Shown here: positions 22,320 through 33,849 of the stretch, piece by piece
Layout of the letters: the number at the start of each line of letters is the position of its first letter
Numbering within the stretch: position 1 is the first letter of the stretch
From: Limnanthes douglasii subsp. nivea
Taxonomy: Eukaryota > Streptophyta > Magnoliopsida > Brassicales > Limnanthaceae
NCBI GenBank assembly: GCA_036936605.1
Contig: JAUPFV010000002.1
Location: 255,275,305 to 255,339,304 of the forward strand
Direction of reading: 5' to 3'
Length of the DNA: 64,000 nt
Translations under genes and position numbers: made by a program
Notes under the pieces: model-generated
What the model saw: only the letters and a program-made list of their open reading frames with translations
Told to the model about the DNA's origin: nothing
Database searches by the model: none

Positions 22320-22960
22320 AAAATATTCAACCACCGAAAAATTAGGCACAGATACATGTTTTCTGTTAGTTTAAACCTAATTTTTTAGCTAAAATAAATA
22401 TCCTTAAACTTGATTATTGTTGAAGTATCCGGATCGTGAACAAAAATTAGACCGGACAGAATGCAATATGGGACATCGGCTTGTGCATATGCCCCGTTGT
22501 GGTTCCCCGCGGGTTTGTTGTGAGTGAGCCTTTTGGAATCTCACTTTCCCAAGTCCGCTGGATTTTGTCACAATCACCGTTGCGTTCCTCCAACAGTTGT
22601 ACGTGAGTGAGCCATTTGGAGTCTCACTAGACCGGAAATACCAAAAATAAAGAGGTAAAAAAAATGGCCGAAAGGTCGACGTAACTAAGGTGAGACATGC
22701 CAGCAAAACATCTTAAATGTGGGACGAAAACAGATATCTGGAGCGAAGCTCACCACAGCTCTTTAAAAAAACCGGGCTGGCCGCTAAAAAATAACCCGAT
22801 GTCCTGAAGTTGCGCAGAGCCTTTGGTTGTGTAGTGAGTGAGCCTTTTGGAATCTCACGCAGCCAGCAATCGTTCATTACTACCATGACTGATATGTAGA
22901 CATTTTCAAGTAAATCGGTAGAGAAAAAAAGCAAAAAATTAGCCATCAAAATCCTATCTA
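22320..22960. repeat. Conserved non-coding block with three hairpin motifs (copy A)
   Basis: A 25-base motif, GTGAGTGAGCC followed by TTTTGGAAT and CTCAC, occurs at 22520-22544, 22603-22627 (two substitutions) and 22834-22858. Its ends GTGAG/CTCAC can pair. The whole block is nearly identical to 56240-56880. A minus-strand frame crosses it, but I judge it non-coding. Confidence 0.75.
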
Positions 22961-23478
22961 TCGGTGTATCAAAATCAAGGAAAGTTTCGGCCTCTATTAA
23001 ATTTTTACCTCACAAGTGCGATCTGCAGACTATACTCTATGTATTGCTATAATATTCTTGATATGCTGAATGCTGATGCAAATGCCAAGCAAACTATTTA
23101 ACTTGTATTCCTGCCTGTTTTAGATTTTTGTTTATTGTCTCAAATTATAAAAATTTACACCAATGTTCAAAAGGTCCCTTTATTGAAATTAGTTAGATTT
23201 GATTATTGGTTCTAAATCAACTCCCTTGACATATGTACCAAGTCTAAAAGAGTGCTACATAGATGCAGGGGAGTAAACATCCAACAACTAACAAATGTTT
23301 TGCAGTCTTGTTTTTTTTGACACATCTTCTGCAGGTTTCGTGAAATCCAGATGTTCTAATCATGGTTGAAGATAATTTAATATCTTCTGTATATTTTATG
23401 GAAGAGAAAAAGATGTTTTATGAAAGTGCAGATGTTTAATTTGTTTACGAGTGTTAAATTTCTAGTTCATATTCATGA

Positions 23479-23700
23479 CGCCACGAGCCTGCAGTATATG
23501 CTTTGTATGGTGATTTACCAAGGCAGTGTACTACATGTGGTCGTCGCTTTAAGAGCCGAGAAGAGCACAGCAGTCACATGGATTGGCATGTGACCAGAAA
23601 CAGGATGTCCAGGACCCGTAAACAGAAACCTCCTCGGAAATGGTTTGTTAGTAATGCCATGTCGCTTCGTGGATGTATAAAGGAGCTGTCTATATGAATG
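23479..23700 (+). pseudogene. PCFS4-type C2H2 zinc-finger fragment (copy A)
   Basis: Reading from 23479, [17 protein letters not shown] leads into [20 protein letters not shown], then [17 protein letters not shown]. This is the zinc-finger exon of the plant PCF11-like polyadenylation factors (PCFS4 type), which have [19 protein letters not shown]. The finger ligands C-x2-C and H-x-x-x-H are present. Upstream in the same frame there is a TGA, and after MSL the reading diverges from the family, so this is a captured exon and not a full gene. It follows the DnaJ-like gene at about 1.4 kb in both blocks. Confidence 0.75.
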
Positions 23701-23752
23701 CTCCGGATGGATCTAGATCTAGTGGGATTGTCCTCCCTTAAAATTTTGTAGG

Positions 23753-23775
23753 CATATATATATATATATATATAT
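23753..23775. repeat. (AT)n microsatellite
   Basis: A run of TA dinucleotides inside the ~330 bp stretch of block A (about 23660-23990) that is missing from block B. Confidence 0.95.
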
Positions 23776-24713
23776 AGGGGGTTATAGCGAAGGTAGAGTC
23801 AAAGACGAAGATAAATGGCTAACTAGCGGCATATCGTGTCATAGATGTAGAATAATTCAGCAGTGGAGAAAAATTCATGCAAGAAGGATTCCCTTTTAAG
23901 TCAAGGCTCAGGGTTCTGCATTTCATTACTCACTGTTTTTTGTTTAGTTGTTGCTATAAGTTAATACATTCGTAAACTCTGTTGTTTCTGATTTGGTGAA
24001 TTGTTTAACTTATGAGGTTGTTCTTACATAATTATCATTAAATTCCTTGTAAAAAAAATGATGTTTGTAGTGCATTTTTAATATTATGTGGGATTTTGAA
24101 AGTTTCATGTGTGATGGATCCTTATAAACTTGTGCAAAGGATAAGAACTAAGGACTGGAAAATACTTGGAAAATACTTGTACCATGAGCAGGTGCCCCAT
24201 CGGGTCTAGTGAACTTGCGAGGCTCAAAACATTAGTAACTATTATTACCTCTTCCCCTGCTCCACAATTGCAAACAAATATATGATTGGAGCCAGACTAA
24301 ACCATTACGAGAAGCCTTGTTACAAACAAAGCACGTATAACAGAAATATCAGCGTTGTTCCATGAAATTACTGTCACCCTCAGATATTAAAATTGTTTTA
24401 GCGGATAAACTAAACGCAACGAAAAAATGCATCTCTCCAAAACAAAAAGGAAAGTTAATATTTTTTATTCCTGTCGAGTCGACCTTCTCAACGGGCGAGA
24501 ATATAAATGATCGGGCGGGGAGAAGGTTTCATGGGGAGAAGGTTTCATCCGCCCGGATTAGAAAACATCAACCAACTGTCTCAAAAGTAAAATCCGTAAA
24601 ATTAAAAAAAAAACTCTGAGATTGGGAATGGTTAATTTTTTCTTTTGGCCTTATTTCAACAAAGTAATTAAAATTGGGAGAGTTTTTTTGTTGACGATTT
24701 AGCGTGAGTCATC

Positions 24714-27007
24714 ATGGAAGCTTGGTTCACAAGCACACAGACAAACAACGCCCTCTTCGAGTCTCTTAAACCTCTTCGTTCTTCAAACCTGGCAAACGCG
24801 TTTCGCTGCTCCTCCATCTCTGGTTAGTCTCTTGTTTAATTTCAACCTCTTAATGCAGTGATTTTGTATTCAATAACTTTGATTAGTATAAAAGAAAAGT
24901 AGCGGTTCTTGTTATCATCATCATTTCTGATTATAATTCGTACGAATTCGCGATAATTTTGTGAAAAACAGGAGGGAAATCCTTGAAGCGAGCATATGAT
25001 GCGCTTTTATTGGATGCTGGAGGCACTCTTTTGCAGTTGGCTAGGCCTGTTGATGAGGCCTACGCTTCAATCGGGAGAAAATACGGTCAGTTTTTAGGAT
25101 TTTTGAAAGTAGCACTGTACTTTTCATGTTGATTTCGATTCTTTTTAGGTTTATGTTTTTATTAAATAATGATTCAGGAGTCACTGCAACTCCAGCAGAA
25201 ATAAAGCAGGGATTCAAGAGAGTTTTTGCTGCTCCTTGGCCCCAGAGGCTTCGTTATCAGGTCGGTTACTCTTTCACAGTTTCGCGAACTTAATTTCCTT
25301 AGGACTACATTGGAAAAGATTATTGTCTTTTGTGTTCAACAATAGGGGGATGGAAGGCCATTTTGGAAACTCGTAGTTTCCGAAGCTACTGGTTGTGCTG
25401 ATAATGACTACTTTGAAGAAGTTTATGAGGTATGTTTCAGGCTAACAACCCTTGTTAGTGACCGCAATCGGTCATATCTGATCTGACTAAGAGCCACTGA
25501 TGTTTTTATTTTATCAAAACGGCCACTTTCGTTGGCTTTGTTTTGTATCCGTAATCAGTCATGGGTGACCCCACATGCAAATCGAAACGAACAAAAGTGA
25601 TCATAGATGCAAAATGAGACTAACAAAACTAGCCGTTTTGATAAAACAACATTCAGGGGCTTTTTTAATACACATGACCAGTTACGGTGACTAACTAGTG
25701 TTCTTAGCCGAAAATTAGTGTAATTGGTTATAGTAGAAACATTTGAGGTTTATAAAAGAAAGTGCGATGATATATTTGACGAGTATAAGAAACAAATTCA
25801 TTCAGTACTACGCAAATGGCGACGCTTGGCGTCTTCCGAATGGAACTCATGAAACGTTGTTGCTTCTCAAAGATGCTGGAGGTCATATTCGTGAAGTATT
25901 TTCACCATTTTTATTTTTGCTTCAGATTCAGAAAAGTTGTTGCTCATTCTTTATATCTAACTCGGTTAGGGATCGTGCAGTTAAACTTGCTGTTGTGTCC
26001 AATTTCGACACTCGCCTTAGGAAGTTGCTGAAAGACCTTGAGGTTGTAGATCTGTAAGCCTCATCTTTCTATTTGTCCACAATCTTTATGTTTTCAATCA
26101 TGTACCTTGAGGGGTAATTTACATGTAGAAAGGGATCGGTATTACAGTTAGGGACCTCTGGGCTGGTATTTTCTTGATAAAAAACATATTTTGGCTGCTC
26201 TTGTAGGTTTGATGCTGTCATTGTATCTTCGGAGGTTGGATATGAAAAGCCTGATGGGAGAATTTTTAAAGCAGCTTTAGGTTTGTATGTTACCCGACTT
26301 ACATTTTATATTTCATTGATTGAATTCAGCGGAAGATACAATGATTACCTGAACTTTGTGTTGCATGTTAACAAAGTTTGATATTTTTGAATTTAGTTGA
26401 AATTTTGGGAAATGGAATTGTTTTATAATGGTTAATGTAACTCTTGTAGACCAAGTCAGTGTGGAGGCAGGCAAAGCAGTGCATGTTGGAGATGATGAAA
26501 AGGCAGACAAGGATGGAGCCAATACCATAGGAATCAAGTGCTGGTCAGTGTACTTTGTCATCTTGGTGTCATGACCTCTTCAGAATAAAGAATTACTATC
26601 TAGAAGCAAATTCATAAAAAAACGATGTGCGCGGTTAAGGCTGGAATTGAGCTGAGCCGGATATCTAGAGCCTCGTGCTCAGCCTGAACATAAAAGGAAC
26701 CCTAGTTCTGGCTCGAATTTAAAACTTTAAATCCAAGTCAAAGAACTAATTTTATATATAAATTTCCTTCAGAGTGGCTCGTGAGATTGAAATTTAGGCT
26801 CGAGCTTAGCTCAAATTGAATTCAAACTATATATCAGGCTCAAAGCTCTACTCGACCTCATTCATTAGCCATTGCTATGTGCAGCTACCATTGATCATTT
26901 GGTAAGTGCATTAATAGTCGCCATTTCTCTATATAAGCAGGTTATGGGGCACGGATGTGAAGGCATTTGCAGATATAGAACGACGGATGCTCGTTTCAGA
27001 ATCATAA
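24714..27007 (+). CDS. HAD-superfamily hydrolase, HDHD3-like (copy A)
   Basis: Nine exons: 24714-24822, 24972-25085, 25178-25260, 25346-25429, 25806-25881, 25981-26053, 26207-26280, 26450-26543 and 26941-27007. All introns are GT-AG and the phases fit, giving 257 residues. Residues 1-36 are Ser/Asn/Arg-rich without acidic clusters and could be a plastid transit peptide. HAD motif I is [11 protein letters not shown] (nucleophile Asp), motif II VVSNFD, the motif III Lys is in [10 protein letters not shown], and motif IV is [12 protein letters not shown]. Plants have HDHD3-like proteins of this type with predicted phosphatase or hydrolase activity; the substrate is unknown. The start is the only ATG before the first intron, in the context ATCATGGAAG. 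A paralogue lies at 58009. Intron 4 carries a small inverted-repeat element. Confidence 0.9.
25454..25695. mobile_element. MITE-like inverted-repeat element in HAD intron 4 (copy A)
   Basis: The segment starts GTTAGTGACCGCAATCGGTC and ends with an imperfect inverted copy (ATGACCAGTTACGGTGACTA then AC); the 22-bp ends differ at a few positions. Inner parts also pair, for example AAAACGGC against GCCGTTTT. No clear target-site duplication was found. The same element is in copy B at 58829-59070, so it inserted before the blocks duplicated. Confidence 0.65.
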
Positions 27008-28439
27008 CTACTAAATCAACAATACTGTTATTATCATCCTGGTTATTAGTTAAACCGAGCCTGAAACTGAGTCATATAGTTGTCTATTTTGGGTATGACT
27101 ATCGAGTCTCTTTTCTCCCTTTTTGGTTGTGTAAGCCAAGCACCTTTAGAATATGAATCAAGGTCCCAATGGTAGTTGCCAGTGTATTTAATGTTTGCTA
27201 CTATTCATGTAGATCTTGTTACTAATTAATGTTTTGTTTCTCTTCGTTTATTCATGAACTACCAAAACTTGTTACTTTTTTTTTATGCGGAACGGGAAAG
27301 CCAAAAGCACTAAAAACTACTCTTGAAAAGAATTTAAGAGTTTAATATGGAGGTTTTTATTACGCATTTTAAAGCTTCACAACACATTGCATTTTAATAA
27401 GTCGGTCTATTCTAAGTTTTTTTTTTAAGATAAAATAATATATTTTTTTATTCTTTTTGAACGCTAAACACATTAGAGTAATTTTAAACCTAATCTATCG
27501 GTTTACTATCGTGTGCATTTATTTTGACATCGAAATGTCTAGATATATCTTTGTATTTCTTTTTCGTTATCTTCGTTGCATCATACCAAAAAAAAACTTA
27601 CATTTCAAACAATAAACCTATCTCAAATTTCTCAACAATAAATAAAACTAAGCAAACCATATCACACAAGTCATTTAAGTGCTCTCAACAGTAAATAAAG
27701 CTAAGCAAACCATATCACACAAGTCATTTAAGTGCAACAACGACTTAAAATGATATGTATAACCATAATTTTAAAAAATACCGTCGCAGAACCGTCACAA
27801 CGCGCGACGGCGTATAATACTCAAAAATGATTACGACGATTCATGTAACGGTCGGAATAGAAAAACATCCGCCGCAAACATAGCGTTCACGCTACGCCGC
27901 GAGAATTATTCCACTGACTACATTTATTATTATTTTTATTATATATAAACTAATTTTAATTATTTAAAGTGCTATAATTTAACTAAAATGTTATTTATAA
28001 AGTAAATCCTTTATGAAGTAACGTTCTATTCAACTTTCAAACCATTCCACTCGAAACCACTAGCATATCTTAAATATAAACTAAATACTGAATTACTGAT
28101 TTATTAAATGCCTAATCAATTTATTTATATTGATAAAAACTATTCACATTTTATACTGAATATTGAATTGCCACACACAATTTTTTTTTCTTCTACTGTA
28201 CGCTGCCTCTTTCTTTTTCAACTGTATATCGTTATTGTTATTCTGCTTCTCTTGTTTTCAGGTATGTTATTTTTTTAATTTAGATTATATTCTGTTTTTT
28301 TAAAGTTTTGTTCTTAAGTTTTGTTCCTATGTCAAACGGTGTTTATTCTATTTTTCTGGTCTTTTTGTAATTTTTTGTTACATGTTTATTTATTATGTTC
28401 AATTGTTTAGTATATTGAATTTTGATTGTAAAATAAATA
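27008..28439. other. Non-coding region with a tandem duplication
   Basis: Up to about 27130 the sequence still matches block B. Beyond it, a roughly 60-bp segment (TAAGCAAACCATATCACACA and neighbours) is duplicated in tandem at about 27640-27735. A short GC-richer patch with CGACGG/CCGTCGCA-like subterminal repeats (27780-27900) follows. These could be the left end of the hAT-like element whose BED exon begins near 28440. Confidence 0.55.
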
Positions 28440-28847
28440 GATTCCGGGTCTAACAGTACATCTTCTACAAGGAGAAAAGATATAGGTTGGGATTATTGTA
28501 CTCTAGTGAATGAAAACGTTAGAGATACCGTGAGATGTAACTTTTGTGATAAAGTAGTGAAAGGGGGAGCTACTAGACTAAAACATCATTTGATTGACGA
28601 GCATAAGGATGTTATTAATTATGGTAAACTTCCAGTGCATGTGAAAGAGCGATTAATAGAAGCACAAAAACAAAAATTAGATGGATTTATGACTAAAGAG
28701 ATGGTGAAAGAGATCGATGTATTGGTGAATGAGAATGATGATGATCATGTGTTGTACGATACAACATCTAATGCCCGATTTGCAGCGTTGGAAAATGGAG
28801 ATAATGAAAGCAACAAGTCATTCAAGTTCAATAACGACTTGAAATGA
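28440..28847 (+). pseudogene. hAT-type BED zinc-finger fragment
   Basis: After a plausible acceptor (AAATAG/ATTCCG) the frame reads IGWDYCTLVNENVRDTVRCN, FCDKVVKGGATRLKHHLIDE and HKDVI. This is a BED zinc finger with C-x2-C and H-x4-H spacing, the N-terminal DNA-binding domain of hAT transposases. The frame then becomes acidic and stops at 28847. No dimerisation or catalytic hAT domain follows, because gypsy sequence starts soon after, so it is truncated. Confidence 0.75.
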
Positions 28848-28984
28848 TACATATAACATTCAATGCCCGATTTGCATCGTTGAAAAAATGAAGATAATGA
28901 AAGCAGTGTGGAAGATACAAGGATACTGCAAGCTAAAAGAAATCTTTAAAGGGATAATCCATAAAATAATATGCGTAGGAGACA

Positions 28985-31667
28985 TTTTTAAAATTAGTGA
29001 AGGTAAAAGCCTCTTACTTTAATGGACAAATGAACCTTAAGGTTTTTCTCGATTGGTTATCCGACATAGATTATTTTTTTGAATGGTATGAGATGTCCCA
29101 AGCTCGACATGTCAAATTCGACAAAATGAAATTGGTGGGAAAACCAAAATTATTTTGGAATAATCTTGAAAGACATAGAAAGAGCACGAGAACCATAGAT
29201 CATTTTATGAGGTGATATGAAAATAAGCTTTGGAAAAGATACGTTCCTCTGTCTTATCAACAAGAGCTGCTTGTTCAATGGAAATTGCTTCGTCAAGGTA
29301 GTTTGTTGGTTGCTGAATATATTTCTCAATTTGAAGAATTAATGTTATATTACTGAAGATGATTCAGTCATTTTTTCTCGTTTTTAAAGAGGGCTTCATC
29401 AAGAAATCCAGGAAAAACTAATAACTTATAACGTTAAGACAGTAGACCGAGCCTACCAACTGGTACAAGAGTTGAAGTGATACCTTAATCTGAAGGTAAT
29501 GAGTGCCAACAAGATTGTTATTTCATCTGGGGGCTCTTAATCTTCGTCATCCGAGGTAAAATCTCATATAAAGCTATCAACACTGTGTATACCTCTAGGA
29601 ATCGAGGAAAATGAGGAATTAATAATAATAACTCCGAAACAACACAACAATGCTTTAAGTGTTAAGATTTCATCCATTTTGGTGCCTACTATCCTACGAA
29701 AGAATAATTTTGAAAGGTACTAACGACGACCAACACTGGAGTACAAGATGCAAATAAATGTGAAGAGTAAGTTTATGAAACATATTTGGATTTGAGAGAT
29801 CCGGAGTTCAACAAAGAAGTGAATTTGCACCCTAGTTTGGCAGTGGTAAGATGGACGTTGGTTCAACCTATAACCACTAATGATTGACGTTGATCATCAA
29901 TTTTCTTTACCTATGTTAAAATCGGTGATCACAATTGCAACATAACTATTGAAAATGAGAGTTTTACTAATATTTTATAAGCTCATACAGTTTCTCATCG
30001 TGGTCTAGTCCCGATTGTTCACCCTCAACCATATCAGGTGACATGGATGGACAATCGTCTATCATTGTTACTCTTTGCTGTAAGGTATCTATCGAGTTCT
30101 TATCATACAAGAATAATATTTGGTATAATACGGTACTTATGAATGCAAGTCACATCATTCTAGGCATGTCACAGATCTATGATCAAGATGTAATGATTTC
30201 AGACCGATCCAATACATCCTCATTCATTCAAAATGGTAAATGATCACGCTGAACCCTCTCCAACCAAAACCGAAGAAAATATCAAGTATCGATGAATGAA
30301 ATCAAAAACGGTTACAAAAACCTTTTCATGTTGTTGGTTCGAGAGAGTCTCTACAGCACACCAAGGACAACCCTATCAAGTTTCTTCTAATGGTAAAAAA
30401 CTATCATATTTTTTTCAAAATGATGTACCATAAGAAGTAAATATTATCGTAAAAAAATACAATGAGTTGTTCCCCCAAGATATTCCTCAAGATATTCTTT
30501 CACTTTTAGATATTCAACATGATATTGATCTCATTTCGCGGAAAACATTACCAAATCTCCCACACTTTCGTATGAACTCAAAGGAGTACTCGGAATTGAA
30601 AAGACAAGTAGACGCTCTTCTTACAAAAAGTTTTATTCGAGAAACCTTGAGCCCATATGTTGTACCAGTCCTATTAACAACTAAGAAGAAAAAAACATGA
30701 AAAATGTGCATCGACAACAGAGACATCAACAAGATTATTGTAAAGATCGATTCTATATCCCTCAACTTGATGATTTGTTAGATATGACGGTGGGAGCTAC
30801 CATATTATCTAAGATTGATCTCAAAAGTGGGTAGTACCAAATGAAAATTCCTTTTGGAGATCAAATGGAAAACCGCCATCAAAACAAAAAATGGGTTGTA
30901 TAGATAGTTAGCCATGCAATTTGGTCTATCAAAATCACCAAGCACCTTCATGAGGGTCATGACGCAGAACCTTTGACCATTTATTGGTAAATTGTTGGTT
31001 GTTTAATTCAACAATATAGTAATATATAGTAACTCTAGAGAACAACATATTGGCCACTTGCGATATGTATTCATGGTTCGTGGAGCCGAGAAGTTTTATG
31101 CAAACTTAAAAGGAAATCGTTCATGAATGAGCATGTTATTTTCTTATGATTTGCTATATCTTCAGAAGGAATGAAAGTTGATCCGGAAAAAGTAAAAGCC
31201 ATAGCCAATTGGTTCGCGAAGTTCAAAGTTTTCACATATTGGCCACATTTGATCGGTGTTTCATTCGATGGTTCACTTCTTTAATCACACACATCACTAA
31301 TTTCTTAAAAAAAATCATAATTTACATTGAGTAATTCAGCATCGGAAACATTCAAAGAGATAAAGGCGGGAATGGTTGAAGCTCTGGTGATGCGACTTTT
31401 AGATTTTTCAAAGGTATTTAAAGTGCTGTGTGATGCATCTAATATGGGAATTGGAGAATTATTGAGCCAAGAGGGACATCCGATTGCCTACTTTAGCGAG
31501 AAAGTAAACGATGCAAACAAAAATATTTGACATACGATAAAGAATTGGATGGGGTGATGAGCCTTGAGGTATTAGGGGAACTACCTATTGCCACCCGAGT
31601 TCATTTATATTCAGATCATCAAGCATTAAACTATCTAAGCTCAGGAAATAAATTGAATCCACGTTGA
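28985..31667 (+). mobile_element. G4: decayed chromovirus-like Ty3/gypsy element
   Basis: In order on the plus strand: a gag remnant (28997-29500, with LKVFLDWLSDIDYFFEWYEM and later YVPLSYQQELLVQWKLLRQG), a protease C-terminal remnant (about 30040-30240, with VLMNASHIILGMSQIYDQDV), the RT start (30467-30700, with IQHDIDLISRKTLPNLPHFR and ESPYVVP-like text), broken RT, and the RNase H start (31327-31660, with VLCDASNMGIGELLSQEG then LYSDHQALNYLSS). The sequence type differs from G1-G3 and resembles chromovirus-clade proteins. Many stops and frame changes. It is cut at about 31667 by the G5 LTR. Confidence 0.8.
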
Positions 31668-32131
31668 TAGGGTCAGATATTTTTAGAAGTGCCCTTCCGA
31701 AGGGGTAGTTCAAGTATCATCTACATTAGATTTTTTTCATAAATAGTAACCTTATGTGGACCATGACTAAGTTGTGTGCTGCATACTGACCCATCTTTGG
31801 TTTTGGACTTTAACGCCTCACCCGTATCCAAAGTTTGACCCGGACGACCCATGGGTCACAAAACCAGTATAAATACCCCAACCAACCTCATTTAATAGGT
31901 TGGACTTTTTCTAGAGATATTAAATACAAACACACAACTCACAGATTTCTTTCTTTTCCTACTCCTCGGTTCACTTGTTTCCCCAGCAGCTTCACACTTC
32001 CTCCGCGAATCAATTTCTCTATAAGCAAAACATTCAGCCGCTGTCAACAGTAACTTATCGGACATAACCTAAGTTAATACTCAATTGAAAAATTACCCAA
32101 ATCATCCTCTGACTATAAATCATCCACACCA
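31668..32131 (+). repeat. LTR of G5 (Tat-type)
   Basis: The segment starts TGATAGGGTCAG where the G4 RNase H frame breaks off, contains GGACCATGAC- and GTATAAATACCCC-like LTR features (TATA near 31868) and ends ATCCACACCA directly before a TTGGCGAGCATAGTGGGA primer-binding site. Its end and primer site match G1 and G3. The start is inferred from TG and the break in G4. Confidence 0.65.
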
Positions 32132-32640
32132 AATTGGCGAGCATAGTGGGAGGCGACGGTGCCTGAATTTCAGAATTAAAATCAGTAAATAAAGCAGTTC
32201 GGATGGATACTAATGTACAAGATATTCCACCCCCTGATATGGGGGTGTAAGAGAGAATAATTAGCATACTACTGTGACTCATGTTAATCACGATGGTGAT
32301 GAGAAACAATCCATGCAGAATGAACGCAATCAGTTAAAGGCTGAAATAAAGCCTTTAAGAGCTCAGAACCAAGCTGAAAAAAAGAGTAAAAGAAAAGTCT
32401 GGAGCATCAGTACTCCACCCTAGTGATAATCCTGGTGAAATGGAGCAGTTCATAAAGACTCATGTCAGCTCTAAGTAAACACATCGGTCTAAACGAGTTG
32501 TGAGGACGACATAGAGTCTTCCAATAGTTCATCTAATGATTCAGACCTTGAAAAATCATTTTCATCAAGAAGTGATGAAGGCCTTCTAAAGAAGAAGTTT
32601 AAAATGTCCAAGAAACATTCAAAAAAAATGGATAGACATT
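32132..32640 (+). pseudogene. N-terminal gag remnant of G5
   Basis: The leader GGAGGCGACGGTGCCTGAAT matches the G1 leader. A start at 32203 (MDTNVQDIPPPDMGV) is quickly followed by a stop. Later frames read GASVLHPSDNPGEMEQFIKT and HVSSK, aligning with the SVAHRSDNP...THVSTKK part of G1 gag. The similarity ends abruptly at 32640, where block C begins, so the rest of G5 has been lost. Confidence 0.7.
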
Positions 32641-33567
32641 GCCAGACCTTTCTGGTGTGCTCAGAATGCTCAGTCTGGCTTGCTTCGATTGCAAGGGATC
32701 CAATAAGGATTTGTGAGTTACGCCATCGTTTAAAGTTTGTTTTTCGACTTCTTTTCTTTCGACCTTTGTCTTATTAGGTGTAGTCAACGTGAAATGGTTT
32801 CACGCTGACACTAATAAACATGAATAAATAACAAAAAAAATAGTTGCGTTCAGTTTTAAAGATTTACGCTGGCGGCACACAAGCTATGCACCGGAAGTTA
32901 CAAAGAACTATCGTGAAACCTAACAAACTTTTCTTGGACAAAACCATACAAATCTAACTAAAAAACATGATTCCAACGTATACTAAACACAACCGAATAC
33001 ATACTTCTTTCCAAAATCAATTCTGACGGTAGATTTAACTAATTTTCCTGCATAAATGAGTTAAATCTATAATCTATAAAAAATTCAACTCAGAAACTAA
33101 AAAACGAATTAAATCAATAAGTAAAAAACTCACTATTTTTTTTGTCCATTCATGGTCTTTGGTGGAAGAAAAGATCAATTTGTTTTCTTAAAAAAGCAAT
33201 TAGAAAAGATTTATGAATTTTCAATTTTGTGTTTTTGAATTTTTTTGAAAAACTTGATGAAGTTCTAAAAAGAAAAAAGTTTTAATATTGGATAGGCTAG
33301 TATATTTTGGGGAAAAACTTAAATTCTTTTGTCAGTAATATTTTTGAAATAAAATGTATTTTTTAGTATGATGTACAGGGAAGTTAAATTTATGGGAGAA
33401 GTTTAGTTTTGAAATGCAATTAGTTAATTGTACGTTTTCGTGGCAATAGTCCCACGAATAAAAACATTCAAATTTAGTGTTTGATTATCCATTTTTGGAT
33501 AAAATTAATCCATGGTTGAAGTTTTGAATAAAATTAATTATTTAACTATTTATTAATAAATTAAAAT
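32641..33567 (-). pseudogene. Block C left part: PMD N-terminal piece plus upstream repeat
   Basis: The minus-strand frame 32787-32641 (MTTPNKTKVERKEVEKQ, then LLDPLQSKQARLSILSTPER) is a second copy of the PMD N terminus at 20149-19934, and the following 780 bp match 20160-21050. The copy starts abruptly against G5 gag at 32640 and ends at about 33567, where the ULP1-MULE begins. Its continuation is at 54151. Confidence 0.75.
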
Positions 33568-33849
33568 TAGGGATATTTCCAATTTAATACCAAAATAAAT
33601 AGGTAGACCAATTTTGGTCCAACCTTAGATGACTAATACATAGTATGGCCTATTAAATTGTTTTAAAGCCAATTAGGTGCCATTTAAAAACAAAATACCA
33701 ATTCTATCCTTATAAGACCTATTTCTAAATTCGATTAGCTACAGTACCAAATTGGTTTCTCATTTTTCACGACCTATTTCAAAATTCGATTAGCTACAGT
33801 ACAAATTGGTTTCTCTTTTTTTACGAAGAATCACTACCATCGGTCGACG

